From: Linnemannia elongata
Taxonomy: Eukaryota > Mortierellomycota > Mortierellomycetes > Mortierellales > Mortierellaceae
Assembly: GCA_036320915.1 (NCBI GenBank)
Contig: JAXBDG010000021.1
Span: forward strand, 806,001 to 870,000
Reading direction: 5' to 3'
Length of the DNA stretch: 64,000 nucleotides
The first letter of the stretch is position 1. Each line of letters begins with the position of its first letter. The notes below the pieces were generated by a model. It was not told where the DNA came from and did no database searches. It worked only from the letters and a program-made list of their open reading frames with translations. The translations under genes were made by a program, and so were the position numbers. Below are positions 11,335 to 23,106 of this stretch, in pieces.

Positions 11335-14300
11335 ATGCTGGGACTACTACCACACGACATCGTCGCCATCTTGGAATCAGAGCACCATCATAACAACAAC
11401 ACACAACCTGACCCCGTTCGTCTGCGCTCCTCGCTCGTCAAAATCAACACTTCCACATGGCTGCGACTCGGGGCAGTCTGTCACAACGAGGGCTTTGCAG
11501 CAGAGATTAGAGAGTTATTACCAAAGGCCAAATCATCCACTGGACACGCACGAGAACTGAGCGAGCAACAGCAGAGCCATATCCTATATCTCGAAAACGG
11601 CATGCCTCGTATCGTCAACACCATTCAATGCCATTGCAGAAGGGACCCTCAAGTCATTCAGGACGAGCCGCTGCTTTGGAGGATGTATCTCGTGTACCGA
11701 GAACACATGCCGAAGGTGGACAACAGGAAGCGGGCGCATAGGACTGGAGGACGAGCACACAAGACAGCGGCAATGACGACAGCTACGCCATGGCAGTTGG
11801 AGTTTATGAAGTCGGGATGCCCAGAGATCATGCTTCTCGCATTCCACGATATCTTTGTGGAGCATGGAGAGCGGGTTGGATATGAGACCAACATCCCCAA
11901 GGTGCTTGTCGAGTCGTTGGATTATGAGTGGAGCTCTGGAACCAGCGCGGCGAAACGAGCTGTCCAGGGGTTGATTCAAGTTCTCCAGGGCTGCTTACGA
12001 TACAGGAAAACAGGGGATACCGAGACCACCACAGCACCGACGGCAGTATCCGTGGGATTGGGCGTAGGTGGTAGCGGAGGGTTCACTCGACCCGGAGCAA
12101 CACAGGACAGAGACTCAACGCCGCTCGACAGGGAGCTCGTCAAGGCGATCCGCCAGATGACTCTTATTCTTGCCGAAGCGGACTCGGCCCTCCAGGTGTT
12201 TTTGGAGTCGGAGGCGGGACAGAACTTCCCCAAACTACGAGAGGCATTTTTGCAGGAACTGGAGGGACAGAAGCAGAAGATCGGAGAGAAGCCGGTCAGG
12301 AAGATAGGAGGCGGATTGCTTGGCTACACTCCAACGCCAGACGCTGGAATTGCTAAAAAGCGAGTCGATCTCCTTATGGGAGATGACACACCCGAGGGCT
12401 CGCCATCAATCAGCTCTACAGGCCACGATTCTCCTACAATATTCACGTCACCAATATGGCCTGCGAATCCCCTCGCTGCTGTAGCTCGCAAGGATGAACC
12501 AAAACGACCACTCAACGACGCAACAGACTCTATTCCAAAGAAGCTCCGGACAGCGTCGCAATTGTTGGAGTACGCCACCTCAGGATCCTGGCCAGACAAC
12601 AATCCGACCTCCTCCACCTACCAGAACCTCACCGCACCAACGGCGCGTGCACAATCAAAGCTGAACAAGATGAACAACCCTCTTTGGTCGCCTATCTTGA
12701 GTCTGAACTTTTTCCCGCAGACACCCAACAAATACGAGACGCAGCTTGAGTCCGAGCTGGAGCGCTGGATTTCTCTCTGTGGGCACATGGATGGGGCAGT
12801 GTTCGCGGACAAGCTGGTCTCCCTTATCAAAGATGTCTACCCGAGCGATCAAAAGTTTCTGCTGGAACAAATCCTTGTCGAGTATATGTGTTGGGACGAG
12901 ACGGAGGGTCGGGAGCGGGATTCAGGTGAGATGGCAGTCTACAGCAGCGTCAGCTCTGGTAATGTTTGCCAACTGACCAAGCCGGCGCCACGCATTGGAT
13001 TCAAGTCGGCCGAGAAGGCGGTAGATACCATCATGGGAGCATTGGTGGCGTTGGTGATCAAACCGGAGGAAAACTTGAGTCATGTCGTTCGCAGAACGCA
13101 TCGATGGCTGGAACCTATCGAGTTGGTGCCCTCTGAGGATTCTGTGGACCAGAAGCATGGGGCTGTGGAAGACTCAACTGTCAAGAGCGCCGCTGATGCT
13201 AAGGGCAAGAAAAGAAAGACGCGCAACCTCTACAACAGACGAGTGAGTCCGTTTTACGCCATTCTTTCTCTGTTCAAGCCGAAGAGAGTAGAAGGTCGAG
13301 TGACAGGCATGCTATATCTGACCGAGCAGGATATCAAGGATCGTACAGCAGAGCGTAATTCTCAGGAGTCGTCGGCAAAGTCAGAGTTCGATGTCTCTGT
13401 CAAGAAAACCAGACCGAATCAGAGGATGCTCAACGCGGCCAAGGTTGTCCCAGAAATCCCAGCTCAGTCTGTCCAGCCACCTCCACCTGGCGGCGCCCCT
13501 AAAGTCGTCCACGCGCCAAATGTAGTACCCAAGAGTACCCTTCCTTCTGCCGTGGCATCCAAGGCCGTTCAATCGACAGTCGTTGCATCCAAGGTCGTCC
13601 ATCCTCCAGTTATGACATCCAGGGCTGCCAATCCCCCACTAGTTGAGGCTCCCGAAGTCGTTCCTCCGCCAGTTGAGACCCCCAAGGTCGGAGAGCCAGT
13701 CATCGTTCCTGGTGTCGGACCGGTGACAATGCCGGATTTCGACGCTCTCGACAGACCCCTTACGCCTCCTCCACCCAAGGCGCCACAACCTGCAAGTACT
13801 GTAGGTTCCAGTTACCCCGGGTTAGGAGCTACCGACCCTACCTACTTTTCACCAGAGCTCATGCTGCATCTCGGACCCGAGGTTATGGAGGGAATCGTTG
13901 AGCCGTCGCCAGAGGATCGGGCTCTTCTGAGCAAGCCTCAAGCCAAGCGACTCAAACGCATGCGTCAGAAGCATACCAAGTTGAAGAAAGCCGCTGAGGA
14001 TCTGGGCGAGATCTACGTTCCGGTCATGACGGGCCAATTCCCTGGCGCCGAGGTCTTCTTTGATCAGCTCAACATTCAAACGAATGCAGGCCCGTCCGCA
14101 CTCAATAGCGCTTCTGGAGGCAAAGTTGTATCTGCGCCAGTTGTTCCAGATCCCCTAAACAGGTCAACAAGCGCTACCCCGCCTGCAGCTTCATCGGAAT
14201 CAACGGATGTTGACATGGATGCACCCCCACAAGTCAAAGGTAATGCAGTCGCCGGCCGAGTTCAATCTGCCATGGGGAAGCTGTCAGTTCAAGGGGAAAA

Positions 14301-15117
14301 GGAGGACGACGACGATGATGATGATGATGAGGACGATGACGATGAAGAGAATGAACAGCAGGGGGAGCCACCTGTCGAGGAACCGGTTGTCAAGGTCGAG
14401 ATCGAGAGCGAGGACGTGGAGATGGCTGAAAGCAAGAGTTTCGATGAGCAGGAGCACTCACAGTCTGGATCCAAAGAAGTCGTCAGGATATCTGAAGAAA
14501 TCAAGAGCTTCGACGAGCTGCAACACTTGGAGCCCGACCCCAAGGGAGTCGATGCCGATGGCGATCAAGTGATGCCCGAATCTGGATTGATCGATTCTAG
14601 TGCAAACTCCGAGGGACACGATGAGGACATGGTGCCGCGGATGGTGGAAGAGCTCCCATTGAAGGAGAACCTTCGATTGGCGAAGCAAGCCGAGTCGATG
14701 AGGATGGAGTGTCATGCGCCGTTCCGGGTCCTTTTGCGGATTCTTCAGTACCTCACCAAGGCGAACCAGGGCGTGATGCTGGACTTGTGGATCATTGAGT
14801 CGCTTTCGGACACGGTGGAGCCGCTGCAGGTGATCTACTTTGAGTGGATGTTGCGGGAGCTGATCGACACTTCGCCTCGACCCAGCATGCTGCCCCTCAG
14901 GATTGACCGAGACGAGAGTATTCAGTTGGAGGAGGAGATCCTACGCTTGATTCCGCTGCTTATAGCGGCGCCAACTATTGGACGTGGCCCTGCTGTCACC
15001 GCGTTCAAGGCTGTGGAGTGTAACCTGAAGGGCCGTGCTATCCCCAGACTGGGGGTGGAGACTGACCCTGAGAACAGGAGCTATTGGGAACGCGCCCAAG
15101 AACTCCTCGGGCTTTAA
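11335..15117 (+). CDS. Large single-exon protein, 1260 aa, unidentified
   Basis: One uninterrupted frame, the longest in the window. I do not recognise it. Visible parts: an alpha-helical-looking N-terminal region (1-300) beginning LLPHDIVAIL; a Gly-rich turn and disordered stretch (325-430) with a KKLR basic motif; a second folded region (445-600); a Pro/Val-rich low-complexity region (700-840) with imperfect repeats of a KVV-P pattern; a basic KRLKRMRQKHTKLKK segment (~870-885); an Asp/Glu run (~985-1010) encoded by GAC/GAT repeats; and a well-ordered helical C-terminus (~1120-1260). The mix of basic patches and acidic run suggests a nuclear chromatin or transcription factor, but this is only inference. 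Lack of introns contrasts with its neighbours. Confidence 0.85.
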   Translation: MLGLLPHDIVAILESEHHHNNNTQPDPVRLRSSLVKINTSTWLRLGAVCHNEGFAAEIRELLPKAKSSTGHARELSEQQQSHILYLENGMPRIVNTIQCHCRRDPQVIQDEPLLWRMYLVYREHMPKVDNRKRAHRTGGRAHKTAAMTTATPWQLEFMKSGCPEIMLLAFHDIFVEHGERVGYETNIPKVLVESLDYEWSSGTSAAKRAVQGLIQVLQGCLRYRKTGDTETTTAPTAVSVGLGVGGSGGFTRPGATQDRDSTPLDRELVKAIRQMTLILAEADSALQVFLESEAGQNFPKLREAFLQELEGQKQKIGEKPVRKIGGGLLGYTPTPDAGIAKKRVDLLMGDDTPEGSPSISSTGHDSPTIFTSPIWPANPLAAVARKDEPKRPLNDATDSIPKKLRTASQLLEYATSGSWPDNNPTSSTYQNLTAPTARAQSKLNKMNNPLWSPILSLNFFPQTPNKYETQLESELERWISLCGHMDGAVFADKLVSLIKDVYPSDQKFLLEQILVEYMCWDETEGRERDSGEMAVYSSVSSGNVCQLTKPAPRIGFKSAEKAVDTIMGALVALVIKPEENLSHVVRRTHRWLEPIELVPSEDSVDQKHGAVEDSTVKSAADAKGKKRKTRNLYNRRVSPFYAILSLFKPKRVEGRVTGMLYLTEQDIKDRTAERNSQESSAKSEFDVSVKKTRPNQRMLNAAKVVPEIPAQSVQPPPPGGAPKVVHAPNVVPKSTLPSAVASKAVQSTVVASKVVHPPVMTSRAANPPLVEAPEVVPPPVETPKVGEPVIVPGVGPVTMPDFDALDRPLTPPPPKAPQPASTVGSSYPGLGATDPTYFSPELMLHLGPEVMEGIVEPSPEDRALLSKPQAKRLKRMRQKHTKLKKAAEDLGEIYVPVMTGQFPGAEVFFDQLNIQTNAGPSALNSASGGKVVSAPVVPDPLNRSTSATPPAASSESTDVDMDAPPQVKGNAVAGRVQSAMGKLSVQGEKEDDDDDDDDEDDDDEENEQQGEPPVEEPVVKVEIESEDVEMAESKSFDEQEHSQSGSKEVVRISEEIKSFDELQHLEPDPKGVDADGDQVMPESGLIDSSANSEGHDEDMVPRMVEELPLKENLRLAKQAESMRMECHAPFRVLLRILQYLTKANQGVMLDLWIIESLSDTVEPLQVIYFEWMLRELIDTSPRPSMLPLRIDRDESIQLEEEILRLIPLLIAAPTIGRGPAVTAFKAVECNLKGRAIPRLGVETDPENRSYWERAQELLGL

Positions 15118-15813
15118 CTTTTTTCAGTATCTTGGCTTTATTTTGCGACCGTGCAAATAAATACGACCAACACAGAAAGCAATAGGTCCTTTGAAAACAT
15201 GGTTTTTTTTTTAATGAGTGTTGAGAGATATGAGCGTAGCGAATCTCCATGACTGACTCCTTAACAACGCCTCTTACGACTTTTGAATCCCGTCTAAAAA
15301 TCGAAGTGTGTTGCCAACACAAACATATCTTACTATCCAATCCGTTTGTATAGGACGTTAGTTGCCAGGTGTCAGGGTCTTCTTTGGAGTAGCAGTTTGT
15401 CTGTGGGAGTGAGTGTGGAACAAGGAATCGCAGTTTCCGACTAGGGTCAAGTGTTATAAACTGACAGGCTTGCTGTTGCTGCCCTAGAGATAGATCACGG
15501 TCATGACGTAGAAACCAACAAATGAAGCGTGTTTTTTTTTGAGTACGCGAAGGGCGCATCCAGGAATTACCCAGAAAAAGATTTTTTAGAGTAGTAGGTA
15601 GTGCCAAAGCGGGACCCGTCATTCCACATCTCCCTGATTCCACTCCTTCTAATCTTATCCGTCTCGTCTGGCTATCCTTGCCTCTCACAAACCTTTTTTT
15701 TTCCGCTATATATATGCCCGTCCGTCAAACGATGGTCCACTCAACTCATCCATCCTTGCCGCCACTTTGTTTCGAATCCCATTTCTCGTTTTTGTTCTCT
15801 CTTGCTTGCGAGA
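15118..15813. other. Intergenic region with GH16 promoter
   Basis: Contains the 3' flank of the 1260-aa gene and the upstream region of the GH16 gene. A long minus-strand frame (15688-15038) overlaps the end of the upstream gene and has no recognisable content, so I treat it as a shadow. Confidence 0.5.
15707..15715 (+). promoter_or_regulatory. TATA box of GH16 gene
   Basis: TATATATAT lies about 100 bases upstream of the GH16 start codon at 15814 and directly after a T-rich run, the usual arrangement for strongly regulated fungal wall genes. Based on sequence and distance only. Confidence 0.5.
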
Positions 15814-17620
15814 ATGGCACCCCTTCAAATCATTGGGCGAATTCTTCTTCTGACTCTACTACTTACTCGAGCACAGAGCGAGTCTGCCGCAACATCAGTC
15901 TCTGCCACCATCAACCTTGCCCCTCCGCCAGCACCCATAGCACCCACTGCAGCGATACTTAAGTCTCTCGAAGGATCATGTCGCTACCATCCTGGAGGCG
16001 GCTCATGTCCAGAACACGCTCCCTGCTGTCTAAACGGATACTGCTCTGGTACGAACTACGGGCCTTCTAGGCGCGCTGTTGGTTTGCTCCTTGGGGTTGA
16101 CTGGCTGTAGCCTCGTGCTAAGCTCTCTTTCAAAAAAATGATCTCCTTTGTCGACACGAATAGATGACCCACGCTATTGTTCGACAGGCTGTGAACCAAA
16201 GAACTCGTGGAAGGAGTCCAGCTGCTTCCCACAGGCCTTCTGCTCAAATATTCATGAGGTACTCTACAAAAAAAAATGGCGCATGGACCATGTCATGTCA
16301 GTCAAATGGCCTTACCATTTGCCCAATGCAATCGTCTTTTATCTGACCCCTTGTTGTTATTGTTGCAATTTATGTCCTTAGGACTTTAACCAACCAAGAC
16401 TCACAAGCAGCAAGACCTTCAATGGCAACCCGTATCAATATGACTTTAGTAAGTACAAAACGAAGAGAATTCATCACTCCCTCAGAGACACTTATGACCT
16501 GGACAAATTATTAACTGTGTTTCCCTTTGCATTTTTCTTTGTCAATCAGTGACGGATTACAATGCCGAGGGCGTCAGTATCCAAGATTCAAAACTCAAAA
16601 TCTCGATGAAGCTCGATCGCATCCCCAACTCCTATGGTCGTCCACAAGGCTTGGGTTCTGTAGTGTCAAGCACTCGTTTCATGCAGTACGGCAAGGTCAA
16701 GGCCCGCATCAAGACCGGCTCAAGCTCGCCTGGAGTTGTGTCTGCATTTATTATCAGGAACGAAGACCCTGGAGACGAGATCGACTTTGAGGTTGTTGGC
16801 AGAGATCCGACGGAGGCACAAACGAACTTTTACTACAGGACCCCTCCAGACATGCCGACGGATTTGATCGATTACAGTAACACAGGCAAACAGCTGCTCA
16901 ACACCAACACAGCCTTGGACTTTCACGACTACGAGATCGAGTGGATGCCTGAGTATATTTTGTGGAAGGTCGACGACAAGGTGATTCGACATGTGTTTAG
17001 GAACGAGACCAAGGACGACGCCAGTATCGACCCTGCAACAGGCCAGACAAGGAAAAGGTATCCGTCCTCGCCCGCGAGGATCCAATTTGGAATTTGGGAT
17101 GGTGGCCAGGGCTCTGAGGGCACAGCAGCCTGGGCGGGTACTCCAACGGATTGGTCCAAGCCAGATCAAAACTATGAGATCCAGGTGGACTACATCGACA
17201 TTCAGTGCTGTAAGTCGATCATACATGTCTTTGACCTCATGTTGACACACTAATTATTCTTTAATGCATGCACGCAAGGATAATTCTTTCTAATTGACAT
17301 GTCTGCCCTCTTTTTTCTCCTTCTGTCACTGTACAGATTATCCAGGTAATGAGACTCAGATATGGCCTCCTATAGGCTATGGCCCAACTAAGATCCACGA
17401 TGGACCCTATTTCACACCGGGCCTGGACAACAGAAATGGCCATGACACAGGGGACAGTTTCTATAATGAGCAGGAGAATGGTGTCCATCCGTACGTCCCT
17501 TTCTACAAGAACCCCAAGTTGATGATTCCCACAGGCTGTCTCATGGGCTTTGCGTTGGTCGTTGTTGGCACGGTTGAGGTTGTGAGACGTCGTCGACTGT
17601 CCAAAGTGCGGTGGTCATGA
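15814..17620 (+). CDS. GH16 (CRH-like) cell-wall enzyme with chitin-binding-like N-terminus and C-terminal membrane anchor
   Basis: Exons 15814-16048, 16164-16258, 16382-16448, 16550-17209 and 17337-17620 join in phase to 446 aa. A signal peptide covers ~1-23. Residues ~52-105 are Cys-rich (SCRYHPGGGSCPEHAPCCLNG / YCSTGCEPKNSW), resembling a chitin-binding type 1 module. The GH16 domain (~110-345) carries the catalytic motif DEIDFE, with nucleophile E209, D211 and acid/base E213. Near the C-terminus a hydrophobic segment (MIPTGCLMGFALVVVGTVEV) precedes RRRR, a type I membrane anchor. Crh-type enzymes transfer chitin onto beta-glucan at the wall; the layout fits this. The exact transglycosylase versus glucanase activity is not determined by the sequence. 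Confidence 0.92.
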
Positions 17621-18906
17621 GTGAGGCCGAACGTCAATCAAGCACACACACATCATGGGATGTGGAGTTACGACTAAGAGGGCGAAGGAAGGATCGAATT
17701 TTAGTATTGCTAGCAAAGCATCCATTCATCCATTGTGTCTGTAATTAGCATTGAAATCTATTTGTTTCGCATTGTCCAGCTGCACAACCTTGTCAAGGGA
17801 TGTGAATGTGAATGGGAAAGGAAAGGCGTGAGTGGCGACAAAGGGGTTCATGGTCCGTTTCTGTTAGCGAACAACGAAACGGATAAGTTTGACGCATCAT
17901 TGTATGTGTTTTTCATGCATCTTTCTTTTCCCCTCTCCTTACTCTGCCATTCTTTACCTCTCGCTCTCTCTCTCTTTCTATGCGTGTGTATGTGTGTGTG
18001 TGTGTGTCGCTCTGTCTTCCTCGTACTTGCCTTCCCACTCAGAACAGAGAAAAAAAAAGTGAAGATAAGAGCAAAGTGAAGAGTATGAACTCATAATATG
18101 TTCATTTTGCTACCCCTGGCTCTGATCAGACCGAGACCGGACCGTGTTGACCGACAGATCGGTCCTGGCGGACGATATTGGGTGCCGGCTGTTCAGGTCG
18201 ATTGAGGACATTTTTATCTCTTGGCAAGTAAGTCAGGCTCAAGAGTCCGGTAACCTCTCACAACAGCCTCCTCTAACACCTGTTGGCTGTGTGCCTCTGT
18301 TGTATGTATATAATTTTAATTCAATTCATTCAGTCTCCCCTTCCTCACTTCTGTCATTTCCGTCCCAAAATAACAAAAGACGAAGAAGGTGTGTCGAAGA
18401 GCAAATATCCAGAGAAGACTAATCATTGGTTACTCTAATTCAGGTACCTCGTTCTCATTTTCCTTTGTTTCTTTCCACATCACTCTTTCTCTTTTTTCTT
18501 TCTTTTCTTCTTTTCCTTCCTCTTCTTCTCTTTGTTCCTCTTCACTTTTTCTTCGTCCTCTCCCTCCCTCCATCCTGCTCTCTCCTCCTCCCCTGCCGTC
18601 GTTTTCCTTTTCTTCATCCTCGGCCCCTCTTCTCTCCCTTTCCTCCTTCCTCCACCCGCCCTCTCTCCTTCCTTCTCCTCTAGTCAACCGTCCCTGAATT
18701 GTGCAACACGATAACGGATAACTTTATCAGCGTTAAGCAGCACTACCCATCACCACCCAATCACCCTCCGTTCCTTTTTCCTTGTCTTTTTTTTTTTATT
18801 TCTTTTGACCCTCACTTCCTTCCTCGACGGACAATCTTGCAACGACCACACCAACACCCACCTCCCTCTCTTCTCTTTTACGCCTCTTTCGACATCACTC
18901 TCCGCC
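17621..18906. other. Intergenic, pyrimidine-rich promoter of GH5 gene
   Basis: Nearly 1.3 kb without a credible gene. There is a short (GT)n run near 17985-18007, and 18440-18690 is almost pure C/T on the plus strand, giving meaningless Ser/Phe/Leu frames one way and Glu/Arg/Lys frames the other. Interpreted as promoter and leader of the gene starting at 18907. Confidence 0.5.
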
Positions 18907-21900
18907 ATGCCGACCAGCAATGCTTCCTCAGAGAGTCCTGTCTTCACCGAACAGCCCTCTGCTGTCCCCGCCATGACTTTCCGCCCTCATCATCTCAAGG
19001 CTCAAGAACTGAAGCATACTCATTCCTTCTCCTCTATGTCCTCCTATGCCTCCTCAGCTCACACCGACAATGAATCCACCTCTAACTCGTCTTCAGAAGA
19101 GGAAAGGCCTACCAAGAACCATGCAGTTTCAGCCAACACACGGAAGGGCGAGCGCCGTCCTGGCGGAGGTTCGTCCCTGAGACCGGCAGGCAAGGCTCAC
19201 GACTGGTATTCAGGAGGACGGATCACCTCCAATGGTCGCTGGTTCCGCGATTCACAAAACAGGACTCTCTTGCTCCGTGGTGTCAACCTCTGCGGCAACT
19301 CCAAGCTTCCCACAACCCCAAACGGTAGCACACATTTGAACGAGGGCTTTTTCGACCATCGGAACGTCTGCTTCCTCGGCCGTCCCTTCCCACGAGACCA
19401 GGCCGACGAGCACTTTTCAAGACTTCGGCGGTGGGGTCTGACCTTTGTCCGCCTCTTGGTTCCCTGGGAGGCACTTGAGCATTCTGGACCGTAAGTTGCC
19501 ACGCACGTTCTTCGACCCCCTTTCACAAAAAACCGTCGATCCCCTTTCCCTGCACTGCTTCCATTGCTGTATTTGCTTCTTTGTACCGCGCCGCATCCAC
19601 ACCGATTTCGATTATGTGGCAGTATGGCCGAACAGCCTCTTTTTCAGATTTTCCACTGTGTTTTCTCGCAACGGATGCACTTTAATTTTGGACCAATTAT
19701 TGCAATCTTGGGTACAGATACGTTCCACGCTCATACCTCCTTTCCTCCCACAACACAAAAAAAAAAAAAAAAAAAAAAAAAACACTCACCTGTCTACTCT
19801 CTCTGTTGTGCTTTCCCGTGGGCTAAAAACGGGTTTATCATTCATCTGGATCTGTTTTGTCGCGAGAGCAATAACAGACCGATATCCCCAAATTTAACAA
19901 CAGAGAACAGAGGCAAAACCATAAAAAAAGTGCGTAATCCGTTTGTTTGTACAATCTCCCGTCCAGCGATACTAATCTGGGTTTTTCTCTTCTGCATGCA
20001 ATCGTCTGGAATGATAGTGGCATCTATGACGAGAAGTTTATTGACTCTTTGGTCGAGCTGATTGACCTTATGCCAAAATACGGCATCAAGTGCTTTATCG
20101 ACCCCCATCAGGACTGCTGGTCACGATTCTCTGGCGGATCAGGAGCACCAGGATGGACCTTCGAAGCCGCTGGACTGGACCTTAGAAAGTTCAAAGCGAC
20201 AGGCGCAGCATATGTTCACAACACCAATCAAGAGGCAGGAGACTCGCCACCCATGGTTTGGCCCACCAACTACACCAAACTCGCTGCCAGCACAATGTTC
20301 ACACTCTTTTGGGCAGGTGATACCTTTGCGCCCAACAAGATGTACCAAGGCGAGCCAATTCAGCAGTTCTTGCAGAACCGCTACTTTGCATGCTATAACC
20401 ATCTTGCTCAGTAAGTCTCGCCTTTTTACGCTTGTGCCATGTTTCAGGGGTGTTCTTGCAACAATCAAAAACTGACCATTTTTTATTCTCATCCTTTCTT
20501 TTTTTCCACCCCTAGGCGATTGAGCCATCTGGATGCTGTCATCGGGTTTGAAGTCATGAACGAGCCTCAGTAAGTCGGGAATCGGGAAACAATCGTTCAA
20601 AGTAACTCAGAGACATGTATTTATACCTCAAGCTAACAAAAAAAATCCTGTAATCGATTCTATTTTGTTCGCTCTAGTCCTGGATACATTGGTTTGGAGA
20701 GCTTGACCAGATACGAGTTTAACTCTAACTTGGTCTTTGGTGACTCGCCTTCGGCAGTTGAGGGATTTGCATTGGGTGATGGTATGGCTCTTCCAATCGA
20801 GGTCTGGGTCAAATCCTGGCCGTTCCCAACAAAGAAACAAGGAACGAGGATTATCAACTCTGAGAAGGTTTCGGCATGGCTGGAGGGCGAGTGTATCTGG
20901 AAGCAGCATGGAGTCTGGAGCGTGAACCAAAAGACTGGTAAACCTCAGGTCGACCGACCAGACTACTTCACAACGCACCCTCTGACAGGAGATCCAATCG
21001 ACTTTTCACGGTTCTATCTGGACTTTGTCGGAAAGTATTCGAAGGCTGTTCAAAAGGCCATTCCTTCGGCCTTTGTGTTTGTCGAGCCTATTCCTAACGA
21101 AGCGCCACCAATCTGGGGCCCTGGAGACCATGAGGAGGGTATCGTCTATGCTCCTCACTGGTATGACCTTCACTCTGTCTTCAACAAGGCTTTTGATGGT
21201 CGTATCACCCACGATGTCCAAGGACTCAGCAAGGTGAGTTTTAGTTGCCACTCAGCTTGTCTCCGCAACATATATGCGAAGGAGAGAACTTCAACTAACC
21301 CGGGATTGTTTTATGTCTATTAACAGGGCAAGAACGTGCTCGCGGCGACATACTTTGGACTAAAAGGCGCACGGAAGAACTACAGAGGTCAACTTGCAAA
21401 CATTCTCAACGCTGGTCTGCAGAACGTCGGCAACAAGCCCTGTCTCATCGGCGAATGCGGTATCCCCATGGACATCAATCAACGGAAAGCATTCATGAAC
21501 GGAGACTTTGGCCACCACTCTCGGTTTCTGGACGCCATTTTGTCGTCCTTGGAAGCCAACCTTCTCAGCTTCACGTAAGTTGACCTTGGACTCGTACATG
21601 CGGCTGCTACGTCTTGAGCGAGTAGGAATGTAAAAGACTAACTCACTTGTTCTCGACGTGGACCAATAGACTCTGGAACTACAACACGACCAACGACAAC
21701 ACATACGGAGACCACTGGAACGGTGAGGACTTTTCCATCTTTTCTCTAGACTCGCCTCAAGGAACCCCAGAAGCAGGACGCTCTCCTGGCTCAAATACCC
21801 AACTGACACTTCGTCAGCAGGCGCCTAACTTTGCCAAAGAGGCTATGAAGCGATCTGCAGCCTCGAACGCCGATGTCGTCTCAAAGTTGCAGATTAAGCG

Positions 21901-22844
21901 TACTGGACACGAGTCTGACAGCTATGGCAGCTTTGTGGGAGAGAAGGGGGGTGCAGACAATGACGACGAGTGCAGGACATCGAACGAGGAGGACACCATT
22001 GCTGAAGATTCGCCTTTTGACCGCTCCTACTTCCGGTTTGAAGATGAGGAATATGATGATGGGCGGGATCATGTCGCCCATGTAGGTGGGCGTGCCCTAG
22101 ATGCTGTTGTGGTAAGCAAAACGAATGTCTTGAGTACTGCTGTCTTCATTGTTCAGGCTAAACCGAGGTCATATATCTGATATCCAATTTGTTCATTCTC
22201 TATTTTGAATGTAGCGACCATATGCAGCAAAGGTGGCAGGAGAACCCATTTCGACCGAGTTTGACCTTGCAACCCTCCAGTTCACATTCCGTTTCTGTAA
22301 CTACCTCCAAGCACCCATCCCCTCTGTCCAAGTATCATCTCCAGAGAAGCAACAGCAACGCACCGTCACTTCTAATGCCGCCAGTAATAACTCTGATGCA
22401 TCGTCCGATTCAACACTCGAGTCGCAGTGGTATGGACACCCACCCGAGGATGATACGACTATGGCGTTTGATACTGAGATCTTTATCCCCTCCTACCATT
22501 ACGAGGAAGCTCGTCTCGACATCCGTGTGAGCGATGGCGACTGGCGATATGTCAAGGAGCGTCAGACACTGTATTACCGCCACAAGGACATGAAGCCAGG
22601 TGCAGTTCACTCGGTCCTCATCAAGCTTGTCAGCGGATCGCCTCTCCCCCACAGTCATAACAACTCTTCATCGACTTCTGTCAACAAGACTGGTAGTGTC
22701 GACTCTCATGGACGCTCAAAGCGAGCTGCCGGATCTCCAGGACCATCTAAACTGAAGTCTGATAGTGCCTATGGCAGCAATAGTAGTAGTCAGCAAGTAG
22801 GCAAAGCCGAGAGCGATGCCGGATGTGTCTGTACCATCATGTAG
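18907..22844 (+). CDS. GH5 glucocerebrosidase/steryl-beta-glucosidase-like enzyme with C-terminal CaaX box
   Basis: Exons 18907-19490, 20018-20410, 20516-20569, 20678-21233, 21327-21574, 21670-22111 and 22215-22844 join in phase to 968 aa. Residues 1-100 are Ser-rich. The (beta/alpha)8 GH5 domain shows LLLRGVNLCGNSK, FVRLLVPWEALEHSGPGIYDE, FIDPHQDCWSRF, the proton donor in FEVMNEP (E342), VFVEPIPNE and the nucleophile in LIGECGIP (E572). Layout and length match the fungal EGCrP/Egh1 group, which cleaves glucosylceramide or ergosteryl glucoside in the cytosol; no signal peptide is present, agreeing with that. A beta-sandwich-like C-terminal region is split by a disordered acidic insert (~680-750). 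The last four residues are CTIM. The first intron is unusually long (527 bp). Confidence 0.9.
19757..19782 (+). repeat. (A)26 tract in first intron of GH5 gene
   Basis: Run of 26 A in the 527-bp first intron. With the unusual intron length, it could mark a degraded insertion, but no target duplication was seen. Confidence 0.9.
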
Positions 22845-23097
22845 ATTATCACCCCCACCCCCTTTTCCTCTATTTCCGCTCAACATACACAACAAGGGAA
22901 CACTTGGATACCCACTTTCTCCACCTCCCTTACACAACCCATTCCCATGATACCCTCTCTGCATCTCTGCAAACACAGGGATCGAGCTCTTTGCCTCGCC
23001 GAGGCAAATCAAAAAAATAAATTTGCAGTCTTTTCTTTTTTATCACCAATTCACTGATGTCCCATGGTCAAGCAGTTGCTCCTCTATGATACTCGCC
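22845..23097. other. 3' flank of GH5 gene
   Basis: No gene seen between the GH5 stop codon and the MITE target duplication. Confidence 0.4.
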
Positions 23098-23106
23098 TTC
23101 ATTCTA
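23098..23106 (+). repeat. Left 9-bp target-site duplication of MITE
   Basis: TTCATTCTA, identical to 23531-23539 on the other side of the MITE; 9 bp is the length made by Mutator-superfamily transposases. Confidence 0.9.

Noticed and set aside
15038..15688. 216-aa minus-strand frame
   Set aside because: Overlaps the 3' end of the 1,260-aa gene, has no recognised motif and no splice partners; composition fits chance.
18430..18687. Glu/Arg/Lys-rich 85-aa minus frame and Ser/Phe plus frames
   Set aside because: Simple consequence of a 250-bp pyrimidine tract in the promoter of the GH5 gene.
19500..20017. Possible extra exon in the long first intron of the GH5 gene
   Set aside because: Direct joining of 19490 to 20018 restores SGPGIYDEKF in phase; no internal exon is needed or supported by paired splice sites.
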